Shown one piece after another: positions 15,971 to 22,800 of a stretch of 38,919 nt of DNA (positions are counted from its first letter, which is position 1; each line of letters opens with the position of its first letter). The notes under the pieces were generated by a model that saw only the letters and a program-made list of their open reading frames with translations, had not been told where the DNA came from and ran no database searches. The stretch spans positions 1 through 38,919 of the forward strand of contig CAMDDO010000024.1 in assembly GCA_945892755.1 (NCBI GenBank). Reading direction: 5' to 3'. The stretch is from Rhizobium sp. Q54. Lineage in GTDB: Bacteria > Pseudomonadota > Alphaproteobacteria > UBA828. Made by a program: the position numbers and the translations under genes.

Positions 15971-16228
15971 ATGCTCTACCTCACGCGCAAGGCTGGCCAA
16001 ACGGTGGTCATCAACGACGCCATCGAGGTCACGGTGGTCGAGGTGCGCGGGCGCGCGGTCAAGCTCGGCTTCACCTTCCCGTCCGAGGCGACCGTGCTGC
16101 GCAAGGAAATCCACGAGAAGATACTGCGCGAGAATATCGAGGCGGCGCGCGCCGGCGCGGCCTTGGCCGATGTCGATCTCGACACCAGCGGGCTTTCCGC
16201 CCGGCTCGGCGAAAAGCCCAAGACCTGA
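15971..16228 (+). CDS. csrA: carbon storage regulator CsrA
   Basis: CsrA is a small dimeric RNA-binding protein that blocks translation at GGA motifs in leaders. The 85-residue product starts MLYLTRKAGQTVVIND and keeps the core features: the VKLGF strand, P in FPSEAT, and the RNA-contacting arginine in VLRKEIHEKI. The C-terminal tail of about 25 residues is longer than in E. coli (61 residues in total there). The ATG at 15971 gives the canonical N-terminus, although no clear ribosome site is seen; a TTG at 15920 opens the frame earlier but adds unconserved residues. A fliW gene lies at the far end of the flagellar cluster, so flagellin mRNA is a likely target through the FliW-CsrA switch known from Bacillus and Campylobacter. 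Confidence 0.92.
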   Translation: MLYLTRKAGQTVVINDAIEVTVVEVRGRAVKLGFTFPSEATVLRKEIHEKILRENIEAARAGAALADVDLDTSGLSARLGEKPKT

Positions 16229-16240
16229 GGCAACGGCGCG

Positions 16241-16263
16241 CCGGCCCATTGTCGGTGGGCCGG
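16241..16263. terminator. hairpin between converging csrA and PPOX genes
   Basis: CCGGCCCA (16241-16248) pairs perfectly with TGGGCCGG (16256-16263) around a 7-base loop, in the gap between two converging stops. There is no T-tract on either side, so termination efficiency is uncertain. Confidence 0.4.
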
Positions 16264-16280
16264 TCACGACGTTCGGACGA

Positions 16281-16679
16281 CTACTCGCCCATCAGCCCGA
16301 CGCGCTCGGGCTTGATCTTCACGATGATTCGCGCTTCGCCGGGCTTGCGATAGGGGTAGGAGTCGACGCCCATATACTTCTTGGCCATCTTGTCGATGTG
16401 CGCGTCCGCGCCCTTGGTCTCCATCGAGACCACCTTGCCGCGAATCATCGCCTGCCGATAAGGGTTCTCATGGTCAAAGACCGCGATCGCGACGCGCCCG
16501 TCGCGCCGCATCGACTTCGGCTTCACGCGCCCTTCGGCGGTATTGAAGATCACATGCTCGCCATCGGTGTCGACCCAGACCACGCTGGCCGAGGGCGAGC
16601 CGTCCTGCATCAGGGTCGCGACGGTCGCGAAGTTCTTGCCCATGAGCAGCTTCTTCGCCATTTCCGGTAATGCCGCCAT
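16281..16679 (-). CDS. PPOX-class flavin/F420-type split-barrel protein
   Basis: This 132-residue protein of the pyridoxamine-5'-phosphate-oxidase-like split barrel belongs to the TIGR03618/F420-dependent PPOX group. It shows the usual order: FATVATLMQDGSPSASVVWVD, then HVIFNTAEGRVKPKSMRRDGRVAIAVFD, and the substrate side MIRGKVVSMETKGADAHIDKMAKKYMG with the closing RIIVKIKPERV strand. The ATG at 16679 has GGAGAGGA four bases upstream, so the longer frame from 16904 is not real coding. The cofactor (FMN, F420 or heme) and substrate are not known. It is a lone gene between csrA and the flagellar export genes and probably unrelated to them. Confidence 0.85.
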   Translation of the reverse strand: MAALPEMAKKLLMGKNFATVATLMQDGSPSASVVWVDTDGEHVIFNTAEGRVKPKSMRRDGRVAIAVFDHENPYRQAMIRGKVVSMETKGADAHIDKMAKKYMGVDSYPYRKPGEARIIVKIKPERVGLMGE

Positions 16680-16840
16680 CTTGTCCTCTCCATTGGGTTT
16701 GCGAGTCGGTTGAAACGTCGTTCCTCTATATGCGCCCCGGCGCGGCGCTTTGGGAGCCGCGATTTGCCCGCCAGGGCCAAATTCTCCAAACCTTCCAGGG
16801 ACTTTTCGGTCGGCGAACCGAGCCCCCGGCGGCCCGCCGT

Positions 16841-16855
16841 TTAAGCCAATCTTAA
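16841..16855. promoter_or_regulatory. CtrA box upstream of flhX-fliO-fliP
   Basis: TTAAGCCAATCTTAA is an exact TTAA-N7-TTAA match to the CtrA consensus, in a stretch much richer in A/T than its surroundings, and 78 bases before the flhX-like ATG. CtrA activates early flagellar export and switch genes in alphaproteobacteria. It is also about 160 bases from the divergent PPOX start. Confidence 0.65.
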
Positions 16856-16933
16856 GGTTAACGAACCACCATCTTCGGCGCAGGGCAAGCCCCCGCCGTC
16901 GCACGGACCGCGACGCAACCCCCCGGCGAGCCG

Positions 16934-17245
16934 ATGTCAGAGCCCAACCCCAAGAACAAGCGGCCGGCCGACCAGCGAGTCGCCGTCGCGCTCAGCTATG
17001 ACCAGGGCAAGGACCCCGCGCCGCGCATCGCCGCGAGCGGCCGGGGCCCGGTCGCCGAGCGCATCATCGCGCTTGCGGCGGAGCACGGCATCCCGGTTCG
17101 GGAGGACGCCGACCTCGCCGCGCTCTTGGGCCAGCTCGACCTCGACAGCCTGATTCCGACCGAGGCGTTCGTCGCGGTCGCCGAAATCCTCTCCTACATC
17201 TACCGCCAGAACGGCCGGCTCAAGCAACAACAGGCCATGCCATGA
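16934..17245 (+). CDS. FlhB C-terminal-domain homologue (FlhX / EscU-YscU family)
   Basis: The 103-residue protein matches only the cytoplasmic export-switch domain of FlhB: VAVALSYDQGKDPAPRIAASG, then VAERIIALAAEHGIPVREDADLAALL, then LDSLIPTEAFVAVAEILSYIYR. It has no membrane segments and no NPTH autocleavage site, so it resembles FlhX, which in some bacteria can stand in for the cleaved FlhB tail at the export gate. It is the first gene of a rightward set, with a four-base ATGA overlap to the next gene, and probably under the CtrA box at 16841. Full-length flhB is not in this window. Confidence 0.85.
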   Translation: MSEPNPKNKRPADQRVAVALSYDQGKDPAPRIAASGRGPVAERIIALAAEHGIPVREDADLAALLGQLDLDSLIPTEAFVAVAEILSYIYRQNGRLKQQQAMP

Positions 17246-17562
17246 CCATTGCCGAAGCGCGCGACGCCATGACCGACGTGAAGCGCACCTTGGCCATCGC
17301 GCGCGACCGCCTGGACCATGGCGCCGAGGTCGATATCGCGCCCCTCATGCCCGCGCTCGACCGCTTGGTCGAGACGGTCGCGGCGCTGCCGCGCGAGACC
17401 GCGATCGCGCTCAAGAACGAGCTGATCGGCCTCTATAGCGAACTCGACAGCTTCGGCGAGGAGCTGAGCGAGGCGCATGAAGCGCTCGCCAAGCAGCTCA
17501 AGGGCCTCTCCGCCGGCTCGCGCGCGGCCAGCGCCTATGGTCGCAAGCCGGGCAAGAGCTAG
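17242..17562 (+). CDS. small helical protein of the flagellar export operon, FlgN-like
   Basis: This unrecognised 106-residue protein is predicted to be nearly all alpha-helical from its heptad-like Leu/Ala pattern (ALPRETAIALKNELIGLYSELDSFGEELSEAHEALAKQLKGL). It ends in SRAASAYGRKPGKS. Its shape and C-terminal A-S-A-Y-x-R motif resemble the FlgN-like chaperone gene at 34962, which contains NPASAYTR. It overlaps the flhX-like gene by four bases and ends eight bases before fliO, so it belongs to the same transcript. A flagellar export chaperone or FlhX partner is a reasonable guess; there is no catalytic motif. Confidence 0.75.
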   Translation: MTIAEARDAMTDVKRTLAIARDRLDHGAEVDIAPLMPALDRLVETVAALPRETAIALKNELIGLYSELDSFGEELSEAHEALAKQLKGLSAGSRAASAYGRKPGKS

Positions 17563-17570
17563 CGCGCGTC

Positions 17571-17984
17571 ATGGATATCGACGCCTATCTCAGATTCGCG
17601 CTCGCGCTCGTCCTCGTCCTCGGCCTGATCGCGCTGATCGCCTGGCTGGTGCGCCGCTTCGGTCTGGCGCAGCGCCTCGCGCCCGGCAGCGCGACGCCAC
17701 GCCGCTTCCGCCGGCTCGCGGTGGTCGAGGTCTGCGCGGTCGACGGCCGCCGCCGGCTCGTGCTGGTCAAGCGCGACGGAGTGGAACACCTATTGTTGCT
17801 CTCGGGCAATGGCGGCGGCGTCGTGGTTGAACGCGGCATCGGCGCGCGATCGACCGGGAGCTTCTCGAAGACCCTGGCCGAGACCGAACAAGACGAGGAC
17901 GACGAGGCAGCCGAGGCCGAAGCCGATGAAACCCAACCGCGCCCGCTCGCTCCCGGCACAGGGCTTCCCGGCAAGGCATCATGA
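17571..17984 (+). CDS. fliO: flagellar biosynthetic protein FliO
   Basis: FliO helps assemble the FliP ring of the flagellar export gate. The 137-residue protein has one membrane helix near the N-terminus (about residues 8-28, ALALVLVLGLIALIAWLVRR), then a basic stretch and the FliO beta domain (RRLAVVEVCAVDGRRRLVLVKRDGVEHLLLLSG), and an acidic disordered tail. FliO is poorly conserved; the assignment rests on this layout and the four-base overlap with fliP. The start ATG at 17571 lies eight bases after the preceding stop; an alternative internal start would lose the membrane helix. Confidence 0.85.
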   Translation: MDIDAYLRFALALVLVLGLIALIAWLVRRFGLAQRLAPGSATPRRFRRLAVVEVCAVDGRRRLVLVKRDGVEHLLLLSGNGGGVVVERGIGARSTGSFSKTLAETEQDEDDEAAEAEADETQPRPLAPGTGLPGKAS

Positions 17985-18742
17985 AAACCCGCTACCGCCT
18001 TGGCCTCGCCGCATCGGCGCTCGGTCTGGTCGGGTTCGGCGCGCTGATGCTGGCCGCGCCGGCCGCCGCGCAGGAGCTCAATTTCAATCTGGGCGGTGGC
18101 GAAGGCTCATCGACCGGGCAGATTCTCCGCTTGGTCGCGCTGCTCACCATCTTGAGCGTGGCGCCGGGCATTCTGGTCGTGGTCACCTCGTTCACCCGCA
18201 TCGTCGTGGTGCTCTCGCTGCTCAGGAGCGCGCTCGGCCTGCAGCAGACGCCGCCCAACACGGTGATCGTCAGCCTCGCGCTATTCCTCACCGCGTTCGT
18301 GATGGGGCCGACGCTGGAGCGCGCCTACAATGACGGCATCGCGCCGCTGATCGCCGAGCAGATCACCGAGGAGCAGGCCTTCGAGCGCACGGTCGCGCCG
18401 CTGCGCGAATTCATGTTGCTTCAGGTACGCGACGGCGATCTCCAGCTGTTCATGGACATGTCGAAGGCGGCGCCGATCGCGAGCCCCGAGGAGACGCCCT
18501 TACGCGCGCTGATCCCGGCTTTCCTGGTCAGCGAGCTCAGGCGCGCCTTCGAGATCGGCTTTCTGATCTTCGTGCCGTTCCTGATCATCGACATGGTGAT
18601 CTCGGGCATCCTGCTCTCGATGGGCATGATGATGCTGCCGCCGATCACCGTCTCGCTGCCGTTCAAGCTGATCTTCTTCGTGCTGGTCGACGGCTGGTAT
18701 CTGCTCGCCGGCGCGCTGGTGCAAAGCTTCGGACAGACCTAG
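17981..18742 (+). CDS. fliP: flagellar biosynthesis protein FliP
   Basis: FliP forms the core of the FliPQR export gate in the inner membrane. The 253-residue protein starts with a cleavable signal peptide (ending near AAPAAAQE), then shows the FliP signatures: LVALLTILSVAPGILVVVTSF, FTRIVVVLSLLRSALGLQQTPPN, the periplasmic loop, and FLVSELRRAFEIGFLIFVPFLIIDMV with MGMMMLPP. It matches the usual length of about 245-250. It overlaps fliO by four bases. fliQ, fliR and flhA do not follow; the locus is broken here by a toxin-antitoxin pair and repeats. Confidence 0.96.
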   Translation: MKTRYRLGLAASALGLVGFGALMLAAPAAAQELNFNLGGGEGSSTGQILRLVALLTILSVAPGILVVVTSFTRIVVVLSLLRSALGLQQTPPNTVIVSLALFLTAFVMGPTLERAYNDGIAPLIAEQITEEQAFERTVAPLREFMLLQVRDGDLQLFMDMSKAAPIASPEETPLRALIPAFLVSELRRAFEIGFLIFVPFLIIDMVISGILLSMGMMMLPPITVSLPFKLIFFVLVDGWYLLAGALVQSFGQT

Positions 18743-18753
18743 CGGCGGTGCTG

Positions 18754-18809
18754 ATGGATGCTACCCATCCATTAACCGAATCGTACCACCAGCCTTTCGA
18801 TCTGGTGGT
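18754..18809 (+). terminator. hairpins downstream of fliP
   Basis: Two perfect stems follow the fliP stop: ATGGATG/CATCCAT (18754-18760 with 18766-18772) and ACCACCAG/CTGGTGGT (18785-18792 with 18802-18809). Neither is followed by a T-run, so they are possible rather than clear terminators. Confidence 0.35.
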
Positions 18810-18934
18810 GCGGTGCCGGCGCGTCGGCCTGGCGAACCGATTTTAAGGCTGCGATTTCATCGCCTCCGGCAGGGGATTGGTGACGCTCTGGTTTCGGCCA
18901 AGCGCGCGCGACAGGCCGAGGCTTGCGCCGGAAT

Positions 18935-18953
18935 GTATATTACCGTAATATAC
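18935..18953. promoter_or_regulatory. palindromic operator of brnTA
   Basis: GTATATTAC-C-GTAATATAC is a perfect 19-base palindrome, A/T-rich in a GC-rich region, ending five bases before the brnT ATG. BrnA-type ribbon-helix-helix antitoxins bind palindromes in their own promoters, so this is the likely autoregulatory site. Confidence 0.75.
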
Positions 18954-18958
18954 AGACC

Positions 18959-19261
18959 ATGCTTGTTCTCGACCGTGTCGTGGGGTTCGAGTGGGACATT
19001 GGGAATGCCCGCAAGAATACGTCCAAGCACGGTGTGAGCCAAACCGAAGCGGAGCAGATGTTCTTCAATGAACCACTGCTGGTGAACCGCGATCTGAAGC
19101 ACAGCGATCTCGAGTCCCGCTTCCACGCGCTGGGAAGGAGCGACGCCGGTCGGCTGCTACACGCCACCTTCACGCTCCGGCGGGACGGCACGCTGATCCG
19201 AGTGATTTCGGCGCGGGACATGAGCCGTAAGGAGAAGCATCGCTATGACCAGGAAATCTAA
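18959..19261 (+). CDS. brnT: BrnT family toxin
   Basis: BrnT is a RelE-like ribonuclease toxin. The 100-residue product has the family layout: FEWDIGNARKNTSKHGVSQTEAEQMF at the N-terminus, a beta core including LLHATFTLRRDGTLIRVISARDMS, and RKEKHRYDQEI at the end, where the conserved R-V-I-S-A-R segment and following basic residues form the active region. I chose the ATG at 18959, just after the operator palindrome; an earlier start at 18923 would place coding sequence across the operator. It overlaps brnA by 17 bases. The pair sits in a variable gap between fliP and the motor operon and is likely a later arrival. Confidence 0.9.
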   Translation: MLVLDRVVGFEWDIGNARKNTSKHGVSQTEAEQMFFNEPLLVNRDLKHSDLESRFHALGRSDAGRLLHATFTLRRDGTLIRVISARDMSRKEKHRYDQEI

Positions 19262-19505
19262 ACAGCCTCCCAAATTCGTGAGCGAGGCGGCGGAGCGTCG
19301 CTATTGGGAAAGCCATGACTCGAGCGATCAGGTCGATTGGAGCAAAGCCGAGCGGGTCCGCCTGCCCAATCTGAAACCCTCAACCACCGCGATCTCCTTG
19401 CGCCTTCCGGTCAGCCTGCTCGAGCGCATCAAGATCGCGGCAAACAAACGCGACGTGCCGTACCAGTCCCTGATCAAAACATGGCTTGCCGAGAAGCTCA
19501 ACTAA
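19245..19505 (+). CDS. brnA: BrnA family antitoxin (ribbon-helix-helix)
   Basis: This 86-residue antitoxin pairs with BrnT. The N-terminal part (KFVSEAAERRYWESHDSSDQVDWSKAERV) is the toxin-binding region seen in this antitoxin group, and the C-terminal ISLRLPVSLLERIKIAANKRDVPYQSLIKTWLAEKL is a CopG-like ribbon-helix-helix DNA-binding domain. Toxin before antitoxin with overlapping frames is the usual BrnTA order. The dimer should bind the palindrome at 18935 and repress the operon. Confidence 0.9.
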   Translation: MTRKSKQPPKFVSEAAERRYWESHDSSDQVDWSKAERVRLPNLKPSTTAISLRLPVSLLERIKIAANKRDVPYQSLIKTWLAEKLN

Positions 19506-19537
19506 ACCAATCGGCCGGCGCTGTCTCAGTTTGGTGG

Positions 19538-19573
19538 CCTCATCCTTCGTCCCTCGACAAGCTCGGGATGAGG
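19538..19573. repeat. short dispersed palindrome
   Basis: CCTCATCC (19538-19545) pairs with GGATGAGG (19566-19573) around CCTCGACAAGCTCGGG-like sequence, a form of repeat common in alphaproteobacterial intergenic DNA. It lies 32 bases after the brnA stop and opens the 314-bp gene-free stretch 19506-19819. Confidence 0.65.
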
Positions 19574-19587
19574 GCGAAATTACGGAA

Positions 19588-19664
19588 ATTACGGTGACAG
19601 TACACTAAATTGCATCACCCACCCTCGCGCCACGCCGGGGAAATTAGTGCAGTGTCACTGTAAT
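19588..19664. repeat. REP-like imperfect inverted repeat pair
   Basis: Arms 19588-19611 (starting ATTACGGTGACAG) and 19641-19664 (ending CAGTGTCACTGTAAT) are complementary at about 20 of 24 positions and face each other across 29 bases. GGTGACAGT-CACT-AATT cores of this kind resemble REP sequences associated with IS200-like REP transposases; no transposase is present here. Confidence 0.6.
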
Positions 19665-19818
19665 CCACGCCGCCATTGATCCGCTGGTTGCGCACGATCG
19701 CGGTCGAGCCGCCGTCGTGATGGACGGTCTAGGTCGAGCGCGTGTTGCGGTTGGTCGCCGCGGTCCACCGCGCATAGGGCTGGTACTTGCCGGCCGCCGC
19801 GCCGGCGGTCACGCCGCC
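19660..19818 (-). pseudogene. remnant of a golvesin/xanthan-lyase-type C-terminal domain
   Basis: On the minus strand directly after the stop of the large TPR gene, one frame reads KYQPYARWTAATNRNTRST, then a TAG stop (19731-19729), then TVHHDGGSTAIVRNQRINGG. This is the recognisable pattern of golvesin-like domains (W-T-x-x-x-N-R then V-x-H-x-x-G-S-T then N-Q-x-x-N-G-G). It has no start, one internal stop and is cut by the REP-like repeat, so it is a decayed fragment. Confidence 0.5.
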
Positions 19819-19819
19819 G

Positions 19820-22800
19820 CTATTTCGTTGCGGTCTTGGCCTTGCCGGTTAGGGCGTCGATGCCATCGAGATTGGCGAGGATCTTCGGCAGCTCTTTCAT
19901 GTCGACGCCATCTTCGGCCATCGAACTGGTCAGGAATTCGAACGCGCCGGCGTGCTCGGTTTTCTTCAGCGCGTCGGCGAAGCGCGCGCGCATCGCGCCG
20001 AGCCCTTCGGTGTCGTGGGCGAGCGCACGGGCGACCGCGGCCCGCATGATGCGCGCATGGTCCTCTGGCTTGAGCGCGCCGGCATCGGTCGCGCCGGCCG
20101 GGTACATTTGATCGACGCTCGCGGCTACCGCCTGCCAATTCTGATCGTCCCACTGAAGCTCGATGCGTATCAGCGCGGCCTCCTTGCCGGTATCGCTCGC
20201 GATCAGCGCGAGGCCCTGCTTGGGTCGGCCGAGCGCGGCTTCGGCGCGCGCCGCGACGCGCTGGCGTTCCTGAACCAGGGGCGTCGCCAATTTCGCACTC
20301 TCGGTCGCTTTCAGCGTCGCGATCGCATCTTCCGCCTTGCCATCGAGCAGTTTCACCTCGGCGAGCCGGCCGCCGAGGCGCGCCTTGTCCTCGCCCTCGA
20401 GCTTGCCAATCTGCTTTTCGAGCAGCGCGGCGGCACGATCGAGCAAGTCGATCGCGATCAGCTTGTTGGCGAGACCTTCGACGATGCGGCCTCCCTCGGC
20501 GCCACTCGGCGCGCTGTCTTCAAACTCGTAATAGAGCCCGAGCGCCTCGAGCGGGGTCATGGCCTCGGCATCGCCCGAAACGAACAGGCTGTGCATCAGC
20601 GTGAACATCTGATCGCGCAATTGCGGCGTGCCGGGCGCGTCGGGAAACAGTTCGACCGCGTCCCTGAGCGCGGTGAGCGCGTTCATGTAGTCCTTCTTGC
20701 CGGCATAGAGCGCGGCGAGGCGGCGCAGCAATTGCCGCTCATAGGCGTCGCCGCGCCAGGCCGTGCGCAGCCGCTCCAGCTCATGGATCGCCTGCTCGGG
20801 CTCGATCGCGCCGCGCTCGAGCTTGAGCTCGATGGCAGCGAAGGCGGCACGCACGCCAACCGGGCCCTCGCGTTTCTCGCCGAGCTTTTCATAGTCTTCG
20901 ATGGCGGCCTTCTGATGCCCGCTGTGCTCCGCAACCTGGGCTTCGAGATAGCCGATCTCGGCGACCTCCGACGGTTTGATCGGCCCGTCGCTGTTCTTCA
21001 GATCGTTGAGGAATTTGGCGGCGCGCTGAAAATTCTTGAGCGCCAAGGCGGACTGCGTGGCGAGCAGGCCGAAGCGGCGTTTGAAATCGGGCGTCAGGCT
21101 TTCATAGGCGATCGCGGCGGCGCTGAACGCAGCGTCGGCGGCCGCGAAATCGCCGCTGCTCGCGGCCAGCGCGCCGCGCCAGAGCGTGGCGTCGGCGTCG
21201 CCATCGAGCGCCTGGTTGTCGAGGTCGCGCGCCGCTTCTTCGAAGTGACCGGCAAGCAACCGGGTCGCGCCGCGCAGCGCCAGAAAGGCGGGCTCGCGCG
21301 TGGCCGCTTCATCCTCGGCGGCGACGCGCTCCAACACGCCGAGCGCATCCGCCGCATGACCGTGCACGAACAATAGCCGCGCCAGTTCGAGCCGATGCCC
21401 GGTGCGCGCCCCGCCGGTTGCATCCGCGGCCGCGACCTGCAGGGCCTGACGCGCCTTGTTGAAGCTGCCCAAATCCTCGCGCCGCCAGGTCTTGTAGTCG
21501 AACAGCTTCGAGGCATCCTCCATCGGCAGGTCGTCGGAGGCCGCGACGTCGGTGCGGTCCGCTTCGGCCGCGACCGGCTCGGGCGAAAGCACCAGCGCCT
21601 CGCCGTCGGTGATCTCGATGCCGCTGGCGACGGCGCCGACCTTGAGCGCGTCGCCAAGCGGCGCGATCGCGATGCCCTGAGCGCTTGGCAGCAGCTTGAA
21701 CTGGACGAAGCTGCGCGCTTCGGCCACGCCGGAGCCCGGCGTCGTGCTGGTTATCGCGATCAACCTGTCGCCGACTTCGGGGTCGGTCAGCGTGATCGTC
21801 GATCCCGCGCCGGTGACCAGCAGGGTGACGCGTCCGCCATTGCCGCTCGAGCCGGGCTCGGCCCGCACCGTGATGGCGTACAGCGGCCGCGGCGGCTCCG
21901 CCATCAGCTCGACGAACCAGGTATTGCCGGCGCGCACGGCTTGCGCGCCGATCTCGGGCGCGAGCGCGAGCCTGAGCACGCTCGCCGTCTCGCTCTCGAG
22001 CGTCTCGGCGCCGACGAAGGCACGCCCAAGCGGCCCCGCCGCATCGAGCCCTGAAAGGTCGAGCGCGTGCTTGGTATCGAACACGATCCAGAGAAAGCCA
22101 AGGCGCTCGAACACCGCGGCGCCGGTTTCGCGGTCGAACGGAAAGCCGAGCCGCACGCCGGCACCGATCGCGTCGGCGCTGACCCGGAGCGAAGCGGGAC
22201 CCGCCGGCATAAAGGTGGCGCCGCTGGTCGCGCCGTGCGGCGCCGAGGCGCCCCCAAGGCCGATCATGAGCGCGCCATTCGGTTCGGAAGGCGCAACCGC
22301 TGGCGGGCCGGGCGAGGTCTCCGGTGCCGGGACTGTCGCCTCCGCCGCGACCGGCGCTTTCGCTTCAAGCTTGGCGGCTTCGAGGTTCGGCATTGCGATC
22401 TCGGCCGTCTGAGCGGGCGGTGCCGAGGCATGAGGCTGCGCGACCGGTAGCGGCAGGACCTCGGCGGACTGAGGCGTGGCGGGAATTTCAAGCGAGGGTA
22501 TCGGCTTGGCGCCCTCGGTGACCACCGGCCGCGCTGGCACCGGCACCGGCACGGTCGCCATCTTGGCGCCGGCCGGGGCACTCGGTCTCGCTGGCTTCGG
22601 CTCCGGCGCAGCGGGTGCGACCCTTGTCACGGCGACCGCGTCTTGTTTGGCCCAGTCCGGGCGCGTGACGCGATCTCCGGCCGTCTCATCCATGAGGTCG
22701 AGCACGATCCGATTGCCGCGCTGGAAGTGGCGCAGCTTGGTGCCGGCCGCCACGGCGGCGATGCGCACCACCGTGACGTCGCCCTCGACCTTGACATCGA

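Noticed and set aside
19717-20049. 110-residue plus-strand frame crossing the gap and the TPR gene end
   Set aside because: It runs opposite to the golvesin relic and the TPR gene, with Arg-rich shadow composition and no ribosome site.
19952-21376. 474-residue frame antisense to the TPR gene
   Set aside because: No domain or signal is visible, and the opposite strand codes for a clear TPR protein with an overlapping partner.
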